Assembly (NCBI GenBank): GCA_902774035.1
Contig: CACYHA010000002.1
Coordinates: 1 to 64,000, forward strand
DNA length: 64,000 bases
Source: Oscillospiraceae bacterium
GTDB lineage: Bacteria; Bacillota; Clostridia; Oscillospirales; Acutalibacteraceae
Direction of reading: 5' to 3'
Shown: positions 36,120 through 44,310 of the stretch, one piece after another
Layout: every line of letters starts with the position of its first letter
How positions within the stretch are numbered: the first letter of the stretch is position 1
Translations under genes and position numbers: made by a program
The notes under the pieces: model-generated
Databases searched by the model: none
Told to the model about the DNA's origin: nothing
The model's input: only the letters and a program-made list of their open reading frames with translations

Positions 36120-36371
36120 ATGGAAACCCGCATCGCAGTGATGAGCATCATCGTGGAAAACGACGACACCGTGGAAAGCCTCAACAGCATTCTGCACGAT
36201 TACGGCTCCTACATCATCGGCCGTATGGGTCTGCCCTATCACGCCCGTCACATCAACATCATTTCCATCGCGCTCGACGCGCCCCAGGACGTCATCTCGT
36301 CCCTGGCCGGCAAGGTCGGCAATCTTCCGGGCATCAGCGTGAAAACCGCGTTGTCCAACGTCGGCGAATGA
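36120..36371 (+). CDS. TM1266-family iron-only hydrogenase system regulator (ACT-like)
   Basis: 83 aa. METRIAVMSIIVENDDTVESL and the segment YIIGRMGLPYHARHINIISI are typical of the TM1266 family, small ACT-like proteins encoded with [FeFe]-hydrogenase maturation genes. It is thought to regulate the system by binding a ligand; this is not proven. CGGAGG precedes the ATG. It heads the operon and overlaps hydE by four bases (ATGA). Confidence 0.88.
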   Translation: METRIAVMSIIVENDDTVESLNSILHDYGSYIIGRMGLPYHARHINIISIALDAPQDVISSLAGKVGNLPGISVKTALSNVGE

Positions 36372-37453
36372 GCGAACCGACGGATCGCCTTGCCGCGCGT
36401 CTGCTGGCGGGCGAACGGCTGACTGCGCCGGAATTTGCCGCTTTGGTCGCACACCCGGAGCCTGCGCGGGATGAGATGCTGCGCAAAGCCGCCGTGGAGC
36501 GCCGCAAGGCCGGTTACGGCAGCGCCGTTTTCGTGCGCGGCCTGATCGAGATCTCCAGCATCTGCAAAAACGATTGCCTCTACTGCGGGATCCGCTGCGG
36601 GAATCCGAACGCCGAACGCTATCGTCTGACGCCGGAGGAGATCCTGCGCTGCGCCGAAGAAGGCTATGTGCTCGGCTTTCGCACCTTTGTGCTGCAGGGA
36701 GGGGAGGATCCGTTCTTTACGGACGAGATTCTTGTGCCGCTGATCGAAACGCTGAAAACGCGCTTTCCCGATTGTGCCGTGACCCTCTCTCTGGGCGAGC
36801 GCAGCCGAGATAGTTATCAGACGCTGTTTGACGCCGGCGCCGACCGGTATCTGCTGCGCCACGAAACCGCAACGAAGGCGCACTACGAAAAGCTCCATCC
36901 CGCGTCCATGTCGTTCGAGCACCGGATGCAGTGCCTGCGCGAGCTGCGAGAGATCGGCTATCAGGTCGGCGCCGGCTTCATGGTCGGCTCGCCCTTCCAG
37001 ACGGCGGAGGATCTCGGCCGCGACCTTGCGTTTTTGCAGGCGTTTCAGCCGGAAATGTGCGGCATCGGCCCGTTCATCCCGCATCGGGATACGCCGTTCC
37101 GGGATTTCCCCGCCGGAACGCTCGAACTGACGCTGCGGCTGCTGTCGATCCTCCGACTGGCCTGCCCGAACGTGCTGCTGCCGGCGACCACGGCGCTGGG
37201 CACGATCGACCCGCAGGGGCGCGAAAGGGGCATCCTTGCCGGGGCAAATGTCGTCATGCCGAACCTGTCGCCGGTGTCCGTGCGCAAAAAATACGCTTTG
37301 TATGAAGGCAAGATCTGCACCGGCGAGGAATCCGCCCAGTGCCGCGACTGCCTTGCCGCCCGGATGCGCGCCATCGGTTATGAAATCGTGGTCGACCGGG
37401 GCGATTGCGCGTCGATTGCGGCTCAATCGACACAATGGAAAATTGAAAATTGA
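36368..37453 (+). CDS. hydE: [FeFe]-hydrogenase H-cluster radical SAM maturase HydE
   Basis: 361 aa. Radical SAM protein contributing to the H-cluster dithiomethylamine-bridged diiron subsite. The radical-SAM cluster motif CX3CX2C is CKNDCLYC with Cys 66, 70 and 73. YGSAVFVRGLIEISSIC before it and LQGGEDPFF, LRHETATKAHYEKLHP, and GFMVGSPFQT after it are HydE-specific. ATG 36368 overlaps the preceding stop; the longer frame from 36080 is the regulator region in another frame. The gene ends in a short AT-rich tail formed by an intergenic repeat (WKIEN). Confidence 0.95.
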   Translation: MSEPTDRLAARLLAGERLTAPEFAALVAHPEPARDEMLRKAAVERRKAGYGSAVFVRGLIEISSICKNDCLYCGIRCGNPNAERYRLTPEEILRCAEEGYVLGFRTFVLQGGEDPFFTDEILVPLIETLKTRFPDCAVTLSLGERSRDSYQTLFDAGADRYLLRHETATKAHYEKLHPASMSFEHRMQCLRELREIGYQVGAGFMVGSPFQTAEDLGRDLAFLQAFQPEMCGIGPFIPHRDTPFRDFPAGTLELTLRLLSILRLACPNVLLPATTALGTIDPQGRERGILAGANVVMPNLSPVSVRKKYALYEGKICTGEESAQCRDCLAARMRAIGYEIVVDRGDCASIAAQSTQWKIEN

Positions 37454-37500
37454 AAAATTCTGCGTTTTAATTTTCAATTTTCAACTTTCAATTTTCATTT
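37432..37500. repeat. AT-rich direct and inverted repeat, AATTGAAAATTGAAAAATT type
   Basis: AATTGAAAATTGAAAAATT (37440-37458) faces AATTTTCAATTTTCAACTTTCAATTTTCA (37470-37498). The left part encodes the last residues of HydE. Such short intergenic repeats are common in Clostridia; it can form a hairpin between hydE and hydG. Confidence 0.65.
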
Positions 37501-37521
37501 CTTTCATCGGAGGTACCCACC

Positions 37522-38970
37522 ATGCCCATCTATAATCCCGCTTCCCTGAAGGCGGAAGAGTTCATCAACGACGAAGAGATCCGCGCAACGCTCGCTTACG
37601 CGGAAGAAAACAAGAACAACATGGCGCTTATCAACGAGATCCTCGAAAAGGCGCGTCCGGTCAAAAAAGAGCGCGGCTATGTGTGCCGCGGCCTTTCCCA
37701 CCGCGAAGCCAGCGTGCTGCTCGCCTGCGAGGATCCCGAAGTCACTGAGCGCATCTTCAAGATCGCCGAGGAGATCAAGCTCGCCTTTTACGGCAACCGC
37801 ATCGTCATCTTCGCGCCGCTGTATCTGTCGAACTACTGCGTCAACGGCTGCCTATACTGCCCCTACCATCTCAAGAACAAACACATTCCGCGCAAAAAGC
37901 TGACCCAGGAGGAGGTCCGCGCCGAGGTCATCGCGCTGCAGGACATGGGTCACAAGCGTCTGGCGATCGAGGCCGGCGAGGATCCGAAGAACAACCCGAT
38001 CGAATACATCCTCGACTGCATCAAGACCATCTACAGCGTCCACCACAAAAACGGCGACATCCGCCGCGTGAACGTCAACATCGCCGCAACCACGGTGGAA
38101 AACTACCGCAGGCTCAAGGAGGCCGGCATCGGCACCTACATTCTCTTTCAGGAGACCTATCACAAGGAGAGCTACGAGCATCTGCATCCCACCGGCCCCA
38201 AGAGCAACTACGCCTATCACACCGAGGCGATGGACCGCGCCATGGAGGGCGGCATCGACGACGTCGGACTGGGCGTCCTCTTCGGTCTGGAGCTTTACAA
38301 ATACGAGTTTGCCGGTCTGATCATGCACGCCGAGCACCTCGAGGCCGTTCACGGCGTCGGGCCACACACGATCTCCGTGCCGCGTGTCAAGCACGCCGAC
38401 GACATCGACCCCGACGCCTTCGACAATTCCATCACCGACGAGACCTTTGAAAAGATCGCCGCCTGCATCCGTCTGGCTGTGCCCTACACCGGCATGATCA
38501 TCTCCACGCGCGAATCCGAGGAGGTGCGCTCCAAGATGCTGCACATCGGCATCTCCCAGGTCTCCGGCGGCTCGCGCACGTCCGTGGGCGGCTACACCGA
38601 AAAGGAACGTCCCCACGACACGGAGCAGTTCGACGTTTCCGACCAGCGCACGCTCGACGAGGTGGTGAGCTGGCTGATGGACAACGGTCACATTCCCTCT
38701 TTCTGCACGGCCTGCTACCGGGAGGGCCGCACCGGCGACCGCTTCATGTCGCTGTGCAAGAGCGGACAGATCCTCAACTGCTGCCACCCGAACGCGCTGA
38801 TGACCCTCGCGGAATATCTCGAGGACTATGCTTCGCCCGAAACGAAGGCCAAGGGCTACGCGATGATCGAACGCGAGCTGCAGCGGATCCCGAAGGAAAA
38901 GGTGCGCGCCATCGCCGAACAGAACATCGCCGATATCCGCTCCTCCAACCGCCGCGATTTCCGCTTCTGA
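37522..38970 (+). CDS. hydG: [FeFe]-hydrogenase H-cluster radical SAM maturase HydG
   Basis: 482 aa, full length. Cleaves tyrosine to supply CO and CN- as an Fe(CO)2(CN)-cysteine synthon. N-terminal radical-SAM motif CVNGCLYC with Cys 106, 110 and 113. The C-terminal auxiliary-cluster ligands are in CTACYREGRTGDRFM (about 395-409), with CKSGQILNCCHPNA just after. EAGEDPKNNPIEYI and QETYHKESYEHLHP are typical. Preceded by CGGAGG. Three bases separate its stop from hydF. Confidence 0.96.
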   Translation: MPIYNPASLKAEEFINDEEIRATLAYAEENKNNMALINEILEKARPVKKERGYVCRGLSHREASVLLACEDPEVTERIFKIAEEIKLAFYGNRIVIFAPLYLSNYCVNGCLYCPYHLKNKHIPRKKLTQEEVRAEVIALQDMGHKRLAIEAGEDPKNNPIEYILDCIKTIYSVHHKNGDIRRVNVNIAATTVENYRRLKEAGIGTYILFQETYHKESYEHLHPTGPKSNYAYHTEAMDRAMEGGIDDVGLGVLFGLELYKYEFAGLIMHAEHLEAVHGVGPHTISVPRVKHADDIDPDAFDNSITDETFEKIAACIRLAVPYTGMIISTRESEEVRSKMLHIGISQVSGGSRTSVGGYTEKERPHDTEQFDVSDQRTLDEVVSWLMDNGHIPSFCTACYREGRTGDRFMSLCKSGQILNCCHPNALMTLAEYLEDYASPETKAKGYAMIERELQRIPKEKVRAIAEQNIADIRSSNRRDFRF

Positions 38971-38973
38971 GCC

Positions 38974-40167
38974 ATGAGTCTGAACAGTACCCCTTCCGGT
39001 GAACGGCCGCACATCGCCTTTTTCGGCCTGCGCAACGCGGGCAAAAGCAGCCTCGTCAACGCCGTCACGAACCAGCGGCTGAGCGTGGTTTCCGACACCC
39101 CGGGCACCACCACCGACCCGGTCAAAAAAGCGATGGAGCTGCTGCCCCTCGGCCCGGTCGTCATCATCGACACCCCGGGCTTCGACGATGAGGGCGCTCT
39201 CGGCGCACTGCGCGTGGAAACGGCGCGCCGCGTGCTGGCGCAAACGGATCTTGCCGTTCTGGTCGTCGATGCGCAAAAGGGGCTTTCTGCTGTGGACGAA
39301 GAACTGCTTACCATGTTCCGTGCGCGAAAGCTCCCGTATCTCATCGCTTATAACAAAGCCGACACCCTGCAAAACCGCCCCGACGCCGGCGAAAACGCTC
39401 TCTTCGTTTCCGCTCTGACCGGGGAAAACCTCCACACGCTGAAGGAACGGCTCGCCGCGGCGCTTTCACAGCCGAAGCAGGAAAAGCATCTGGTTTCCGA
39501 TCTGCTTTCTCCGGGGGACACCGCCCTGCTGGTGATCCCGATCGACAAGGCCGCGCCGAAAGGCCGGCTCATTCTGCCCCAGCAGCAGGTCATGCGCGAT
39601 CTGCTGGACGGCGGCCACGCGTTTCTTACCTGCCGCGAAACAGAGCTGCGGCAGACGCTTTGCGCACTGCGGACGCCGCCGGCCCTTGTGATCACGGATT
39701 CGCAGGTCTTTTCCCGTGTGGCGCAGATTGTGCCGGAAACTGTGCCCCTGACCTCGTTTTCGATCCTTTTCGCCCGCTACAAGGGCGATTTGCCCCTGCT
39801 TTATGCCGGGGCGCAGAAGCTTTCGGCACTCCTGGACGGGGACACGGTCCTGATCTCCGAGGGCTGCACCCATCACCGCCAGTGCGGCGACATCGGCACG
39901 GAAAAGCTGCCGGCATGGATCGGCGCATACTGCAAAAAGAACGTGCGCTTTGCCTTCACCTCCGGCGGCGATTTTCCCGAAGACCTCTCCGCCTTTGCGC
40001 TGGTCGTCCACTGCGGCGGCTGTATGCTGAACGAGCGGGAGATGCAGTCCCGGCTGGAACGCGCCGCGGCGCAGGGCGTGCCGGTTGTCAATTACGGCCT
40101 TGCCATCGCAAAGATGCACGGCATTCTGGAACGCAGCGTCGCACCGTTGAAAGGAGATCTTGCATGA
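38974..40167 (+). CDS. hydF: [FeFe]-hydrogenase maturation GTPase HydF
   Basis: 397 aa. Scaffold GTPase that carries the diiron subcluster to the hydrogenase. G1 loop GLRNAGKSS (residues 18-26), DTPGTTTDPVKK as switch region, G3 DTPGFDDEG and YNKAD as G4. The C-terminal Fe-S domain shows HHRQCGDIG and VHCGGCM, supplying His/Cys ligands. The operon lacks a hydrogenase structural gene within the window, so the target enzyme lies elsewhere. Confidence 0.95.
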   Translation: MSLNSTPSGERPHIAFFGLRNAGKSSLVNAVTNQRLSVVSDTPGTTTDPVKKAMELLPLGPVVIIDTPGFDDEGALGALRVETARRVLAQTDLAVLVVDAQKGLSAVDEELLTMFRARKLPYLIAYNKADTLQNRPDAGENALFVSALTGENLHTLKERLAAALSQPKQEKHLVSDLLSPGDTALLVIPIDKAAPKGRLILPQQQVMRDLLDGGHAFLTCRETELRQTLCALRTPPALVITDSQVFSRVAQIVPETVPLTSFSILFARYKGDLPLLYAGAQKLSALLDGDTVLISEGCTHHRQCGDIGTEKLPAWIGAYCKKNVRFAFTSGGDFPEDLSAFALVVHCGGCMLNEREMQSRLERAAAQGVPVVNYGLAIAKMHGILERSVAPLKGDLA

Positions 40168-40931
40168 AAACAGAAGTCATCACCCTCAACAGGGAACGCG
40201 GCGTCACGCTGACGGCGCTGCTGCAGGACGTGCGCGGCGAATACGGCTTTGCCGAGCGTCCGGCCATGCTGGTCATTCCCGGCGGCAGCTATCTGATGTG
40301 CTCCGACCGCGAGGCGGAGCCAGTGGCGCTCTGCTATGCTGCGGCGGGCTATCAGACCTTTGTTCTGCGCTACACCGTCGGCAAGGGCTGTGTCTGGCCG
40401 CTGCCGCTGGAGGATTATGAGGCTGCCATGCAGTGCATACAAACGAACGCCGAAGCGTGGCATATCGCCAAAGACAAAATTGCGATCGTCGGTTTTTCCG
40501 CCGGGGGCCACCTTGCCGCCTGCGCCGCCACCATGGCAAAGCACAAGCCGGCGGCCGCCGTTCTGGTTTATCCGGTGATCATCCCCGAACAGGAGGTGCT
40601 GCCGGAGATCATGAAGGCCGGGAACCCGCCTTTGCCGCTGCCGAACGAGCAGGTGGACGGCAACACCTGTCCCTGCTTTTTTGCTTCTGCCCGCGATGAC
40701 CGCACGGTGCCCATCCGCAACACGCTGGTGATGACGCAGGCGCTGGACGAGCACGGCATTCCCTTTGAAAGCCACATCTACGCTTTTGCCGGTCACGGGT
40801 TTTCTACCGCCGCGAAGCACATTTTCCGCGGCGAGGTCTGCGCCCGGGCGCATCACTGGGTCGAAGACAGCATCGGCTGGCTGAACGAACAGCTCGGCAC
40901 TCTGACCCGGGCAGGATTTCAAACGCTGTAA
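40164..40931 (+). CDS. Alpha/beta hydrolase (acetyl-xylan-esterase-like)
   Basis: 255 aa, cytoplasmic. Oxyanion region VIPGGSYLMC (about 36-45), nucleophile elbow GFSAGGHLAA (about 111-120, Ser in GxSxG), acid in ARDDRTVP (about 181-188) and His in FAGHGFS (about 210-216). This BD-FAE-like family deacetylates sugars or xylan oligomers. It overlaps hydF by four bases (ATGA), so it is transcribed with the hyd genes, though a functional link is unclear. Confidence 0.85.
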   Translation: MKTEVITLNRERGVTLTALLQDVRGEYGFAERPAMLVIPGGSYLMCSDREAEPVALCYAAAGYQTFVLRYTVGKGCVWPLPLEDYEAAMQCIQTNAEAWHIAKDKIAIVGFSAGGHLAACAATMAKHKPAAAVLVYPVIIPEQEVLPEIMKAGNPPLPLPNEQVDGNTCPCFFASARDDRTVPIRNTLVMTQALDEHGIPFESHIYAFAGHGFSTAAKHIFRGEVCARAHHWVEDSIGWLNEQLGTLTRAGFQTL

Positions 40932-40948
40932 CCGAACAGGAAATACAA

Positions 40949-40985
40949 CCCCCGCTGCGGATCGCAAAATCCGCAGCGGGGGTTT
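40949..40985. terminator. Bidirectional terminator
   Basis: CCCCCGCTGCGGAT-cgcaaa-ATCCGCAGCGGGGG, a perfect 14-bp stem, followed by TTT; between the convergent hyd operon and M20 peptidase gene. Confidence 0.85.
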
Positions 40986-41023
40986 CTGACTGCTGACAGC
41001 TAACAGCTAACTGCTGACAGCTC
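40986..41023. repeat. Short tandem intergenic repeat (CTGACAGCTAACAG type)
   Basis: Units of CTGACAGCTAA and CTAACTGCTGACAGCT repeat between 40986 and 41022. Related motifs flank the galE terminator (25210-25291). Confidence 0.5.
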
Positions 41024-42496
41024 TCATTCCGCGCTGGCTTCGCGGATGAAGTTTTTGAAGAAGATGAGCCCCTCCTCCATGCAGGAGACGGGAATGCGCT
41101 CGTTGGTGCCGTGGGTGCAAAGCAGAAGCGAGGCGTCGGCCTTGAAGGGAGCGTAACGGTAGATGTTCTCGCAGATGGGTTCATAGTTGCACGCGTCGGT
41201 GCCGCCCATGACGAGATAGGGCACGACGATGGAGTTCGGCTCCATCCGGCGGCACAGATCGGCAATGATGTTGTAAGAGCGGGAATCCGTGGGCGACATT
41301 TTGGAGGCTTCCTTGCTGTTGAGGACGTTGATCTCAATATCCTTGTTGCGCACGACCCTGCGGATGTGGGCCACCAGATCGTCGGTGGTCACGCCCGGCA
41401 TGGCGCGGAAGTTGATCGTCACGCTCGCGCGCTGGGGCAGCACGTTCGCCGCGGGGCTGCCCTGTGTCATCGTCACGCCCGTGGTGGTGCGGACCATGCA
41501 GGCGGCCGGGGGAATCAGCTTGAAGATCTGCAGCAGCACCGGCTGGAGCGCCTTGATGTTGCAGGTCACCAGACGCACGGGATAGGTCACGTTGCGCGAA
41601 ACGGAATCCAGAAGCTGCTTCATGTTGAAGGAGAACCGTGCGGGGAACTGGTGGTTTTCGATGTCCTTGATCACGTCGGCCAGAACGCCGATGGCGGAAT
41701 GCTTCGGCGGCTGGGAGGAATGGCCGCCCTTGGCGCAGACGGCGACCTCGATGTCGGCGTAGCCCTTTTCGCCGATGCCGATGCCGGCGAGGTACTTGCC
41801 GTTGATGACGCGGGGCACATCCACAGGCAGCATGGCGCCGCCTTCGTCCAGCACACAGTCCAGATGGATGCCCTGCCGTTTCAGGTGGTTCATAATGTCG
41901 CGTGCGCCGTTTTTGTCGTTGGCAACGACCTCTTCGTTGTCGCCGAAGAGCAGATAGACGTCGCGCGCGGGGGTGAAGCCGTCCTCCAGCAGCGCCTCCG
42001 TGGCTTCCAGCACAGCGAGCAGGTGATTCTTCATGTCCAGCGCGCCGCGGCCCCAGATGAAGGTCCCGTCGTCAAAGCCTTCAAACGGCGGATGCGTCCA
42101 ATCCTCCTCCGTGCCGCTCGTCACAGGCACCACGTCCTGATGGCCGAGCAGAGCGATGGGATCCAGATCGCTGCGCGTGCCCTTCCAGCGGAACACAAGG
42201 TTGCTGGGCGGCACCACGGTTTTTTCAAGCTTTGCCTTGATGTTGGGATAGGCCTCGTCGATGAAATCCTGGAGCTTCTGGAATTCGTTCCAGTCCACAA
42301 GGCTGCTGTCGCGGTTGGAGATCGTCTTGATTTGAATCGCGCGGGAGAGATGCCTGCGGTAGCGATCCACATCGACCGTTTCCTGCGGCAGCGGCGGCAG
42401 CGTTTCCTTTTTCGGGCGGAAGGCTGCGGCATGGATAGCGTTGGCCGCAGCAGCGGCGCCGACGGCGCAGGCGGCGATTTTGACGGACGTTTTCAT
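41024..42496 (-). CDS. M20 family metallopeptidase (PM20D1-like) with N-terminal membrane anchor
   Basis: 490 aa. The first 25 residues (IAACAVGAAAAANAIHAAAF) are a signal anchor. Catalytic-zinc motifs: LLGHQDVVPV (about 117-126; His), WGRGALDMKN (about 148-157; bridging Asp) and FGDNEEVV (about 182-189; Glu pair). A VNFRAMPG-like dimerisation domain segment (TINFRAMPGVTTDDL) follows. It hydrolyses a peptide, acyl-amino acid or related amide; substrate unknown. Monocistronic. Confidence 0.87.
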   Translation of the reverse strand: MKTSVKIAACAVGAAAAANAIHAAAFRPKKETLPPLPQETVDVDRYRRHLSRAIQIKTISNRDSSLVDWNEFQKLQDFIDEAYPNIKAKLEKTVVPPSNLVFRWKGTRSDLDPIALLGHQDVVPVTSGTEEDWTHPPFEGFDDGTFIWGRGALDMKNHLLAVLEATEALLEDGFTPARDVYLLFGDNEEVVANDKNGARDIMNHLKRQGIHLDCVLDEGGAMLPVDVPRVINGKYLAGIGIGEKGYADIEVAVCAKGGHSSQPPKHSAIGVLADVIKDIENHQFPARFSFNMKQLLDSVSRNVTYPVRLVTCNIKALQPVLLQIFKLIPPAACMVRTTTGVTMTQGSPAANVLPQRASVTINFRAMPGVTTDDLVAHIRRVVRNKDIEINVLNSKEASKMSPTDSRSYNIIADLCRRMEPNSIVVPYLVMGGTDACNYEPICENIYRYAPFKADASLLLCTHGTNERIPVSCMEEGLIFFKNFIREASAE

Positions 42497-42608
42497 AAAT
42501 ACAGCTCCTTTTCAAACAAATATATATTTATTATACAATACTTTCTCTGGAAAAGTAAATATGAAGCCGAAAAAATCTGCAAAACAAAAAAGATTTTTCA
42601 AAAAATGC

Positions 42609-42637
42609 TTGACTATTCGAAATGCTTGTGATAGAAT
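42609..42637 (+). promoter_or_regulatory. Promoter of tRNA-Leu
   Basis: TTGACT at 42609-42614, 17-base spacer, TAGAAT at 42632-42637, ten bases before the tRNA. Confidence 0.75.
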
Positions 42638-42647
42638 AATCAAGCAC

Positions 42648-42734
42648 GCGGATGTGGCGGAATTGGCAGACGCGCTAGATTCAGGTTCTAGTGGTAGCAA
42701 TACTGTGTGGGTTCAAGTCCCGTCATCCGCACCA
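42648..42734 (+). tRNA. tRNA-Leu (anticodon CAG)
   Basis: 87 nt including an encoded CCA. The acceptor stem GCGGATG pairs with CATCCGC; the anticodon loop TTCAGGT in the stem CTAGA/TCTAG gives CAG; a long variable arm typical of class II tRNAs precedes GGGTTCAAGTCCC. It is followed at once by a terminator and then by accessory operon B. Confidence 0.95.
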
Positions 42735-42736
42735 GG

Positions 42737-42780
42737 TCGAGTGTTCATAAGGGATTTCACTTTATGAACACTCGATTTTT
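42737..42780 (+). terminator. Terminator of tRNA-Leu
   Basis: TCGAGTGTTCATAA (42737-42750) pairs perfectly with TTATGAACACTCGA (42762-42775), followed by TTTTT. Confidence 0.9.
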
Positions 42781-42785
42781 GTTCT

Positions 42786-43295
42786 ATGGTGAAGGGAATT
42801 TTGGTATGCTCCCGGCAGTCTCTTGAATACTCCTTTGAAAAAAGTGTTATTTGCAGGCCTCAGAACCAACCAACAAACACAATCAGAGAAAGGAGCATCA
42901 AAGCATGGATGCTTCTTTGCTTCAAGTCTTTTTCGGCGTATGTGTGCCGGAGAAGGCTTTTTGATTGTATCAAAAACAGCGTTATATATTTCTGATCCAG
43001 TATGGAATTTGATTTAATTGATTTGACAAAGAATTCGGAGATGATCGAACACAAAGAATTCGGAGATGATCGAAACCTGTCTTGATTTTCGCTGAAAGGA
43101 TATGATATAATAAATCAAAATAAATCAAATTGAGAAAAATCGCGAGCTGCAAGTAGCGCGTTTCGGTTATACTTTTCTGTCTGTATATCTGGAGGCCGCT
43201 TGCGATTTATTAAGGATAATCAAATTCCAATTGTGCGGATTTGATTCAATGGAATTCAAGGCGCGGACAAGATCAAGAAGCAGGAGACATTTAAA
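42786..43295 (+). other. Gene-poor stretch upstream of accessory operon B
   Basis: No solid gene. An RBS-led 19-codon frame (AAAGGAG, ATG 42905) is a weak candidate leader peptide. A 22-24-bp tandem duplication, AAAGAATTCGGAGATGATCGAA, occurs twice at about 43026-43070. A promoter sits at 43082-43111, and the 5' leader contains a stem AAATCGCGAGC (43137-43147) with GCTTGCGATTT (43198-43208). The region is AT-rich compared with the hyd operon. Confidence 0.5.
43082..43111 (+). promoter_or_regulatory. Promoter of accessory operon B
   Basis: TTGATT at 43082-43087, 18-base spacer, TATAAT at 43106-43111; leaves a leader of about 175 nt with an imperfect 11-bp stem. Confidence 0.55.
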
Positions 43296-44264
43296 ATGAC
43301 GAACGAAGAAAAAAACAAGGCAAAAATGGTTTTTGAATCGTTGTGTTCTTTGCTGGATGCCCACAAATGGCTGACGCGGAAGAACGAAGAGGAGCTCAGC
43401 GTTGATTGCGATGCGCAGGGAGAAGATCTTCCGATGGCGATTACCGTTAGAGTTGATGCGGAAATGCAGTTGATTCAGCTTGTTTCTCATCTTCCGTTCG
43501 TCGTTGCCGAAGAGCAGCGGCTTGAAGTTGCAATTGCGGTTGCCGTAATCAATAAAAAGCTGCCGGACGGAAACTTCGAATACGATTTTCACAATGGAAA
43601 CCTGTTCTTTCGAATGACCACCAGTTTTATCGAAAGCGAAGTCAGCAACGGGGTGTTTGCCTATTTGCTGATGGTTTCTTTCACTACGATCGAAAAATAT
43701 AACGATAAGTTCTTTATGCTCGGCAGGGGAGCAATCAGTCTGGAAGACTTTATCTCTGAAAGCTATTCTTCCGGCAAGGTTGAAAAAACAACCGTGGATA
43801 TAGAAAAACAAGTCCTTGCAAAGCGTGTTTTTGAGGATCTTTGTCTAGCGCTTGAAAGGAAGGGCTGGTCATATAAAACGCACGAGGAGATGCTTGTCGT
43901 TACATGCAGCGTTTCCGGAGCGGATATTCCGATGGGGCTTATTCTGATTGTCGACGCTGAACGCCAGTTGCTCAAGGTGTTGTCGCGCCTTCCGTTCACG
44001 GTTCCGGAAGATAAACGGATGGAGCTTGCGGTGGCAGCTTGTGTTGCGACATTTGGCCTTGCCGATGGAAACTTTGACTATGATGTTGCAAAGGGAACCA
44101 TTGACTTTCGTTTGACTGCCGTATTCGGAGAAAGCAAAATCGGCGAGGGATTGTTTACATATCTTGTTGAATTCTCAAGTTCTGTTGTTGACCGATACAA
44201 CGATAGATTTCTTGCACTTTGCAAGGGGCTGATCAGCATTGATGCTTTTATTCTCAAAGGATGA
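43296..44264 (+). CDS. Duplicated YbjN-like protein, first gene of accessory operon B
   Basis: 322 aa made of two homologous halves (about 1-155 and 168-322). Each begins KxVFExLCxxLxxxxW and shares motifs such as LPMAITVRVDAEMQLIQLVS / IPMGLILIVDAERQLLKVLS, then LPDGNFEYDFHNGNLFFRMT / LADGNFDYDVAKGTIDFRLT, and a YND near the end. The pattern resembles the YbjN/type III chaperone-like fold, small proteins that bind partner proteins. GGAG lies 11 bases before the ATG. It is 46 bases from the CARF-nuclease gene. It may be an adaptor for the protease or a chaperone; inference. Confidence 0.7.
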   Translation: MTNEEKNKAKMVFESLCSLLDAHKWLTRKNEEELSVDCDAQGEDLPMAITVRVDAEMQLIQLVSHLPFVVAEEQRLEVAIAVAVINKKLPDGNFEYDFHNGNLFFRMTTSFIESEVSNGVFAYLLMVSFTTIEKYNDKFFMLGRGAISLEDFISESYSSGKVEKTTVDIEKQVLAKRVFEDLCLALERKGWSYKTHEEMLVVTCSVSGADIPMGLILIVDAERQLLKVLSRLPFTVPEDKRMELAVAACVATFGLADGNFDYDVAKGTIDFRLTAVFGESKIGEGLFTYLVEFSSSVVDRYNDRFLALCKGLISIDAFILKG

Positions 44265-44310
44265 ATCGAAACAGCGGGAAGCATTGGAAACCTGATAAGG
44301 AGTGTGCGCC

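Noticed and set aside
37852-39435. 527-codon minus-strand frame over hydG/hydF
   Set aside because: Shadow of two well-identified maturases.
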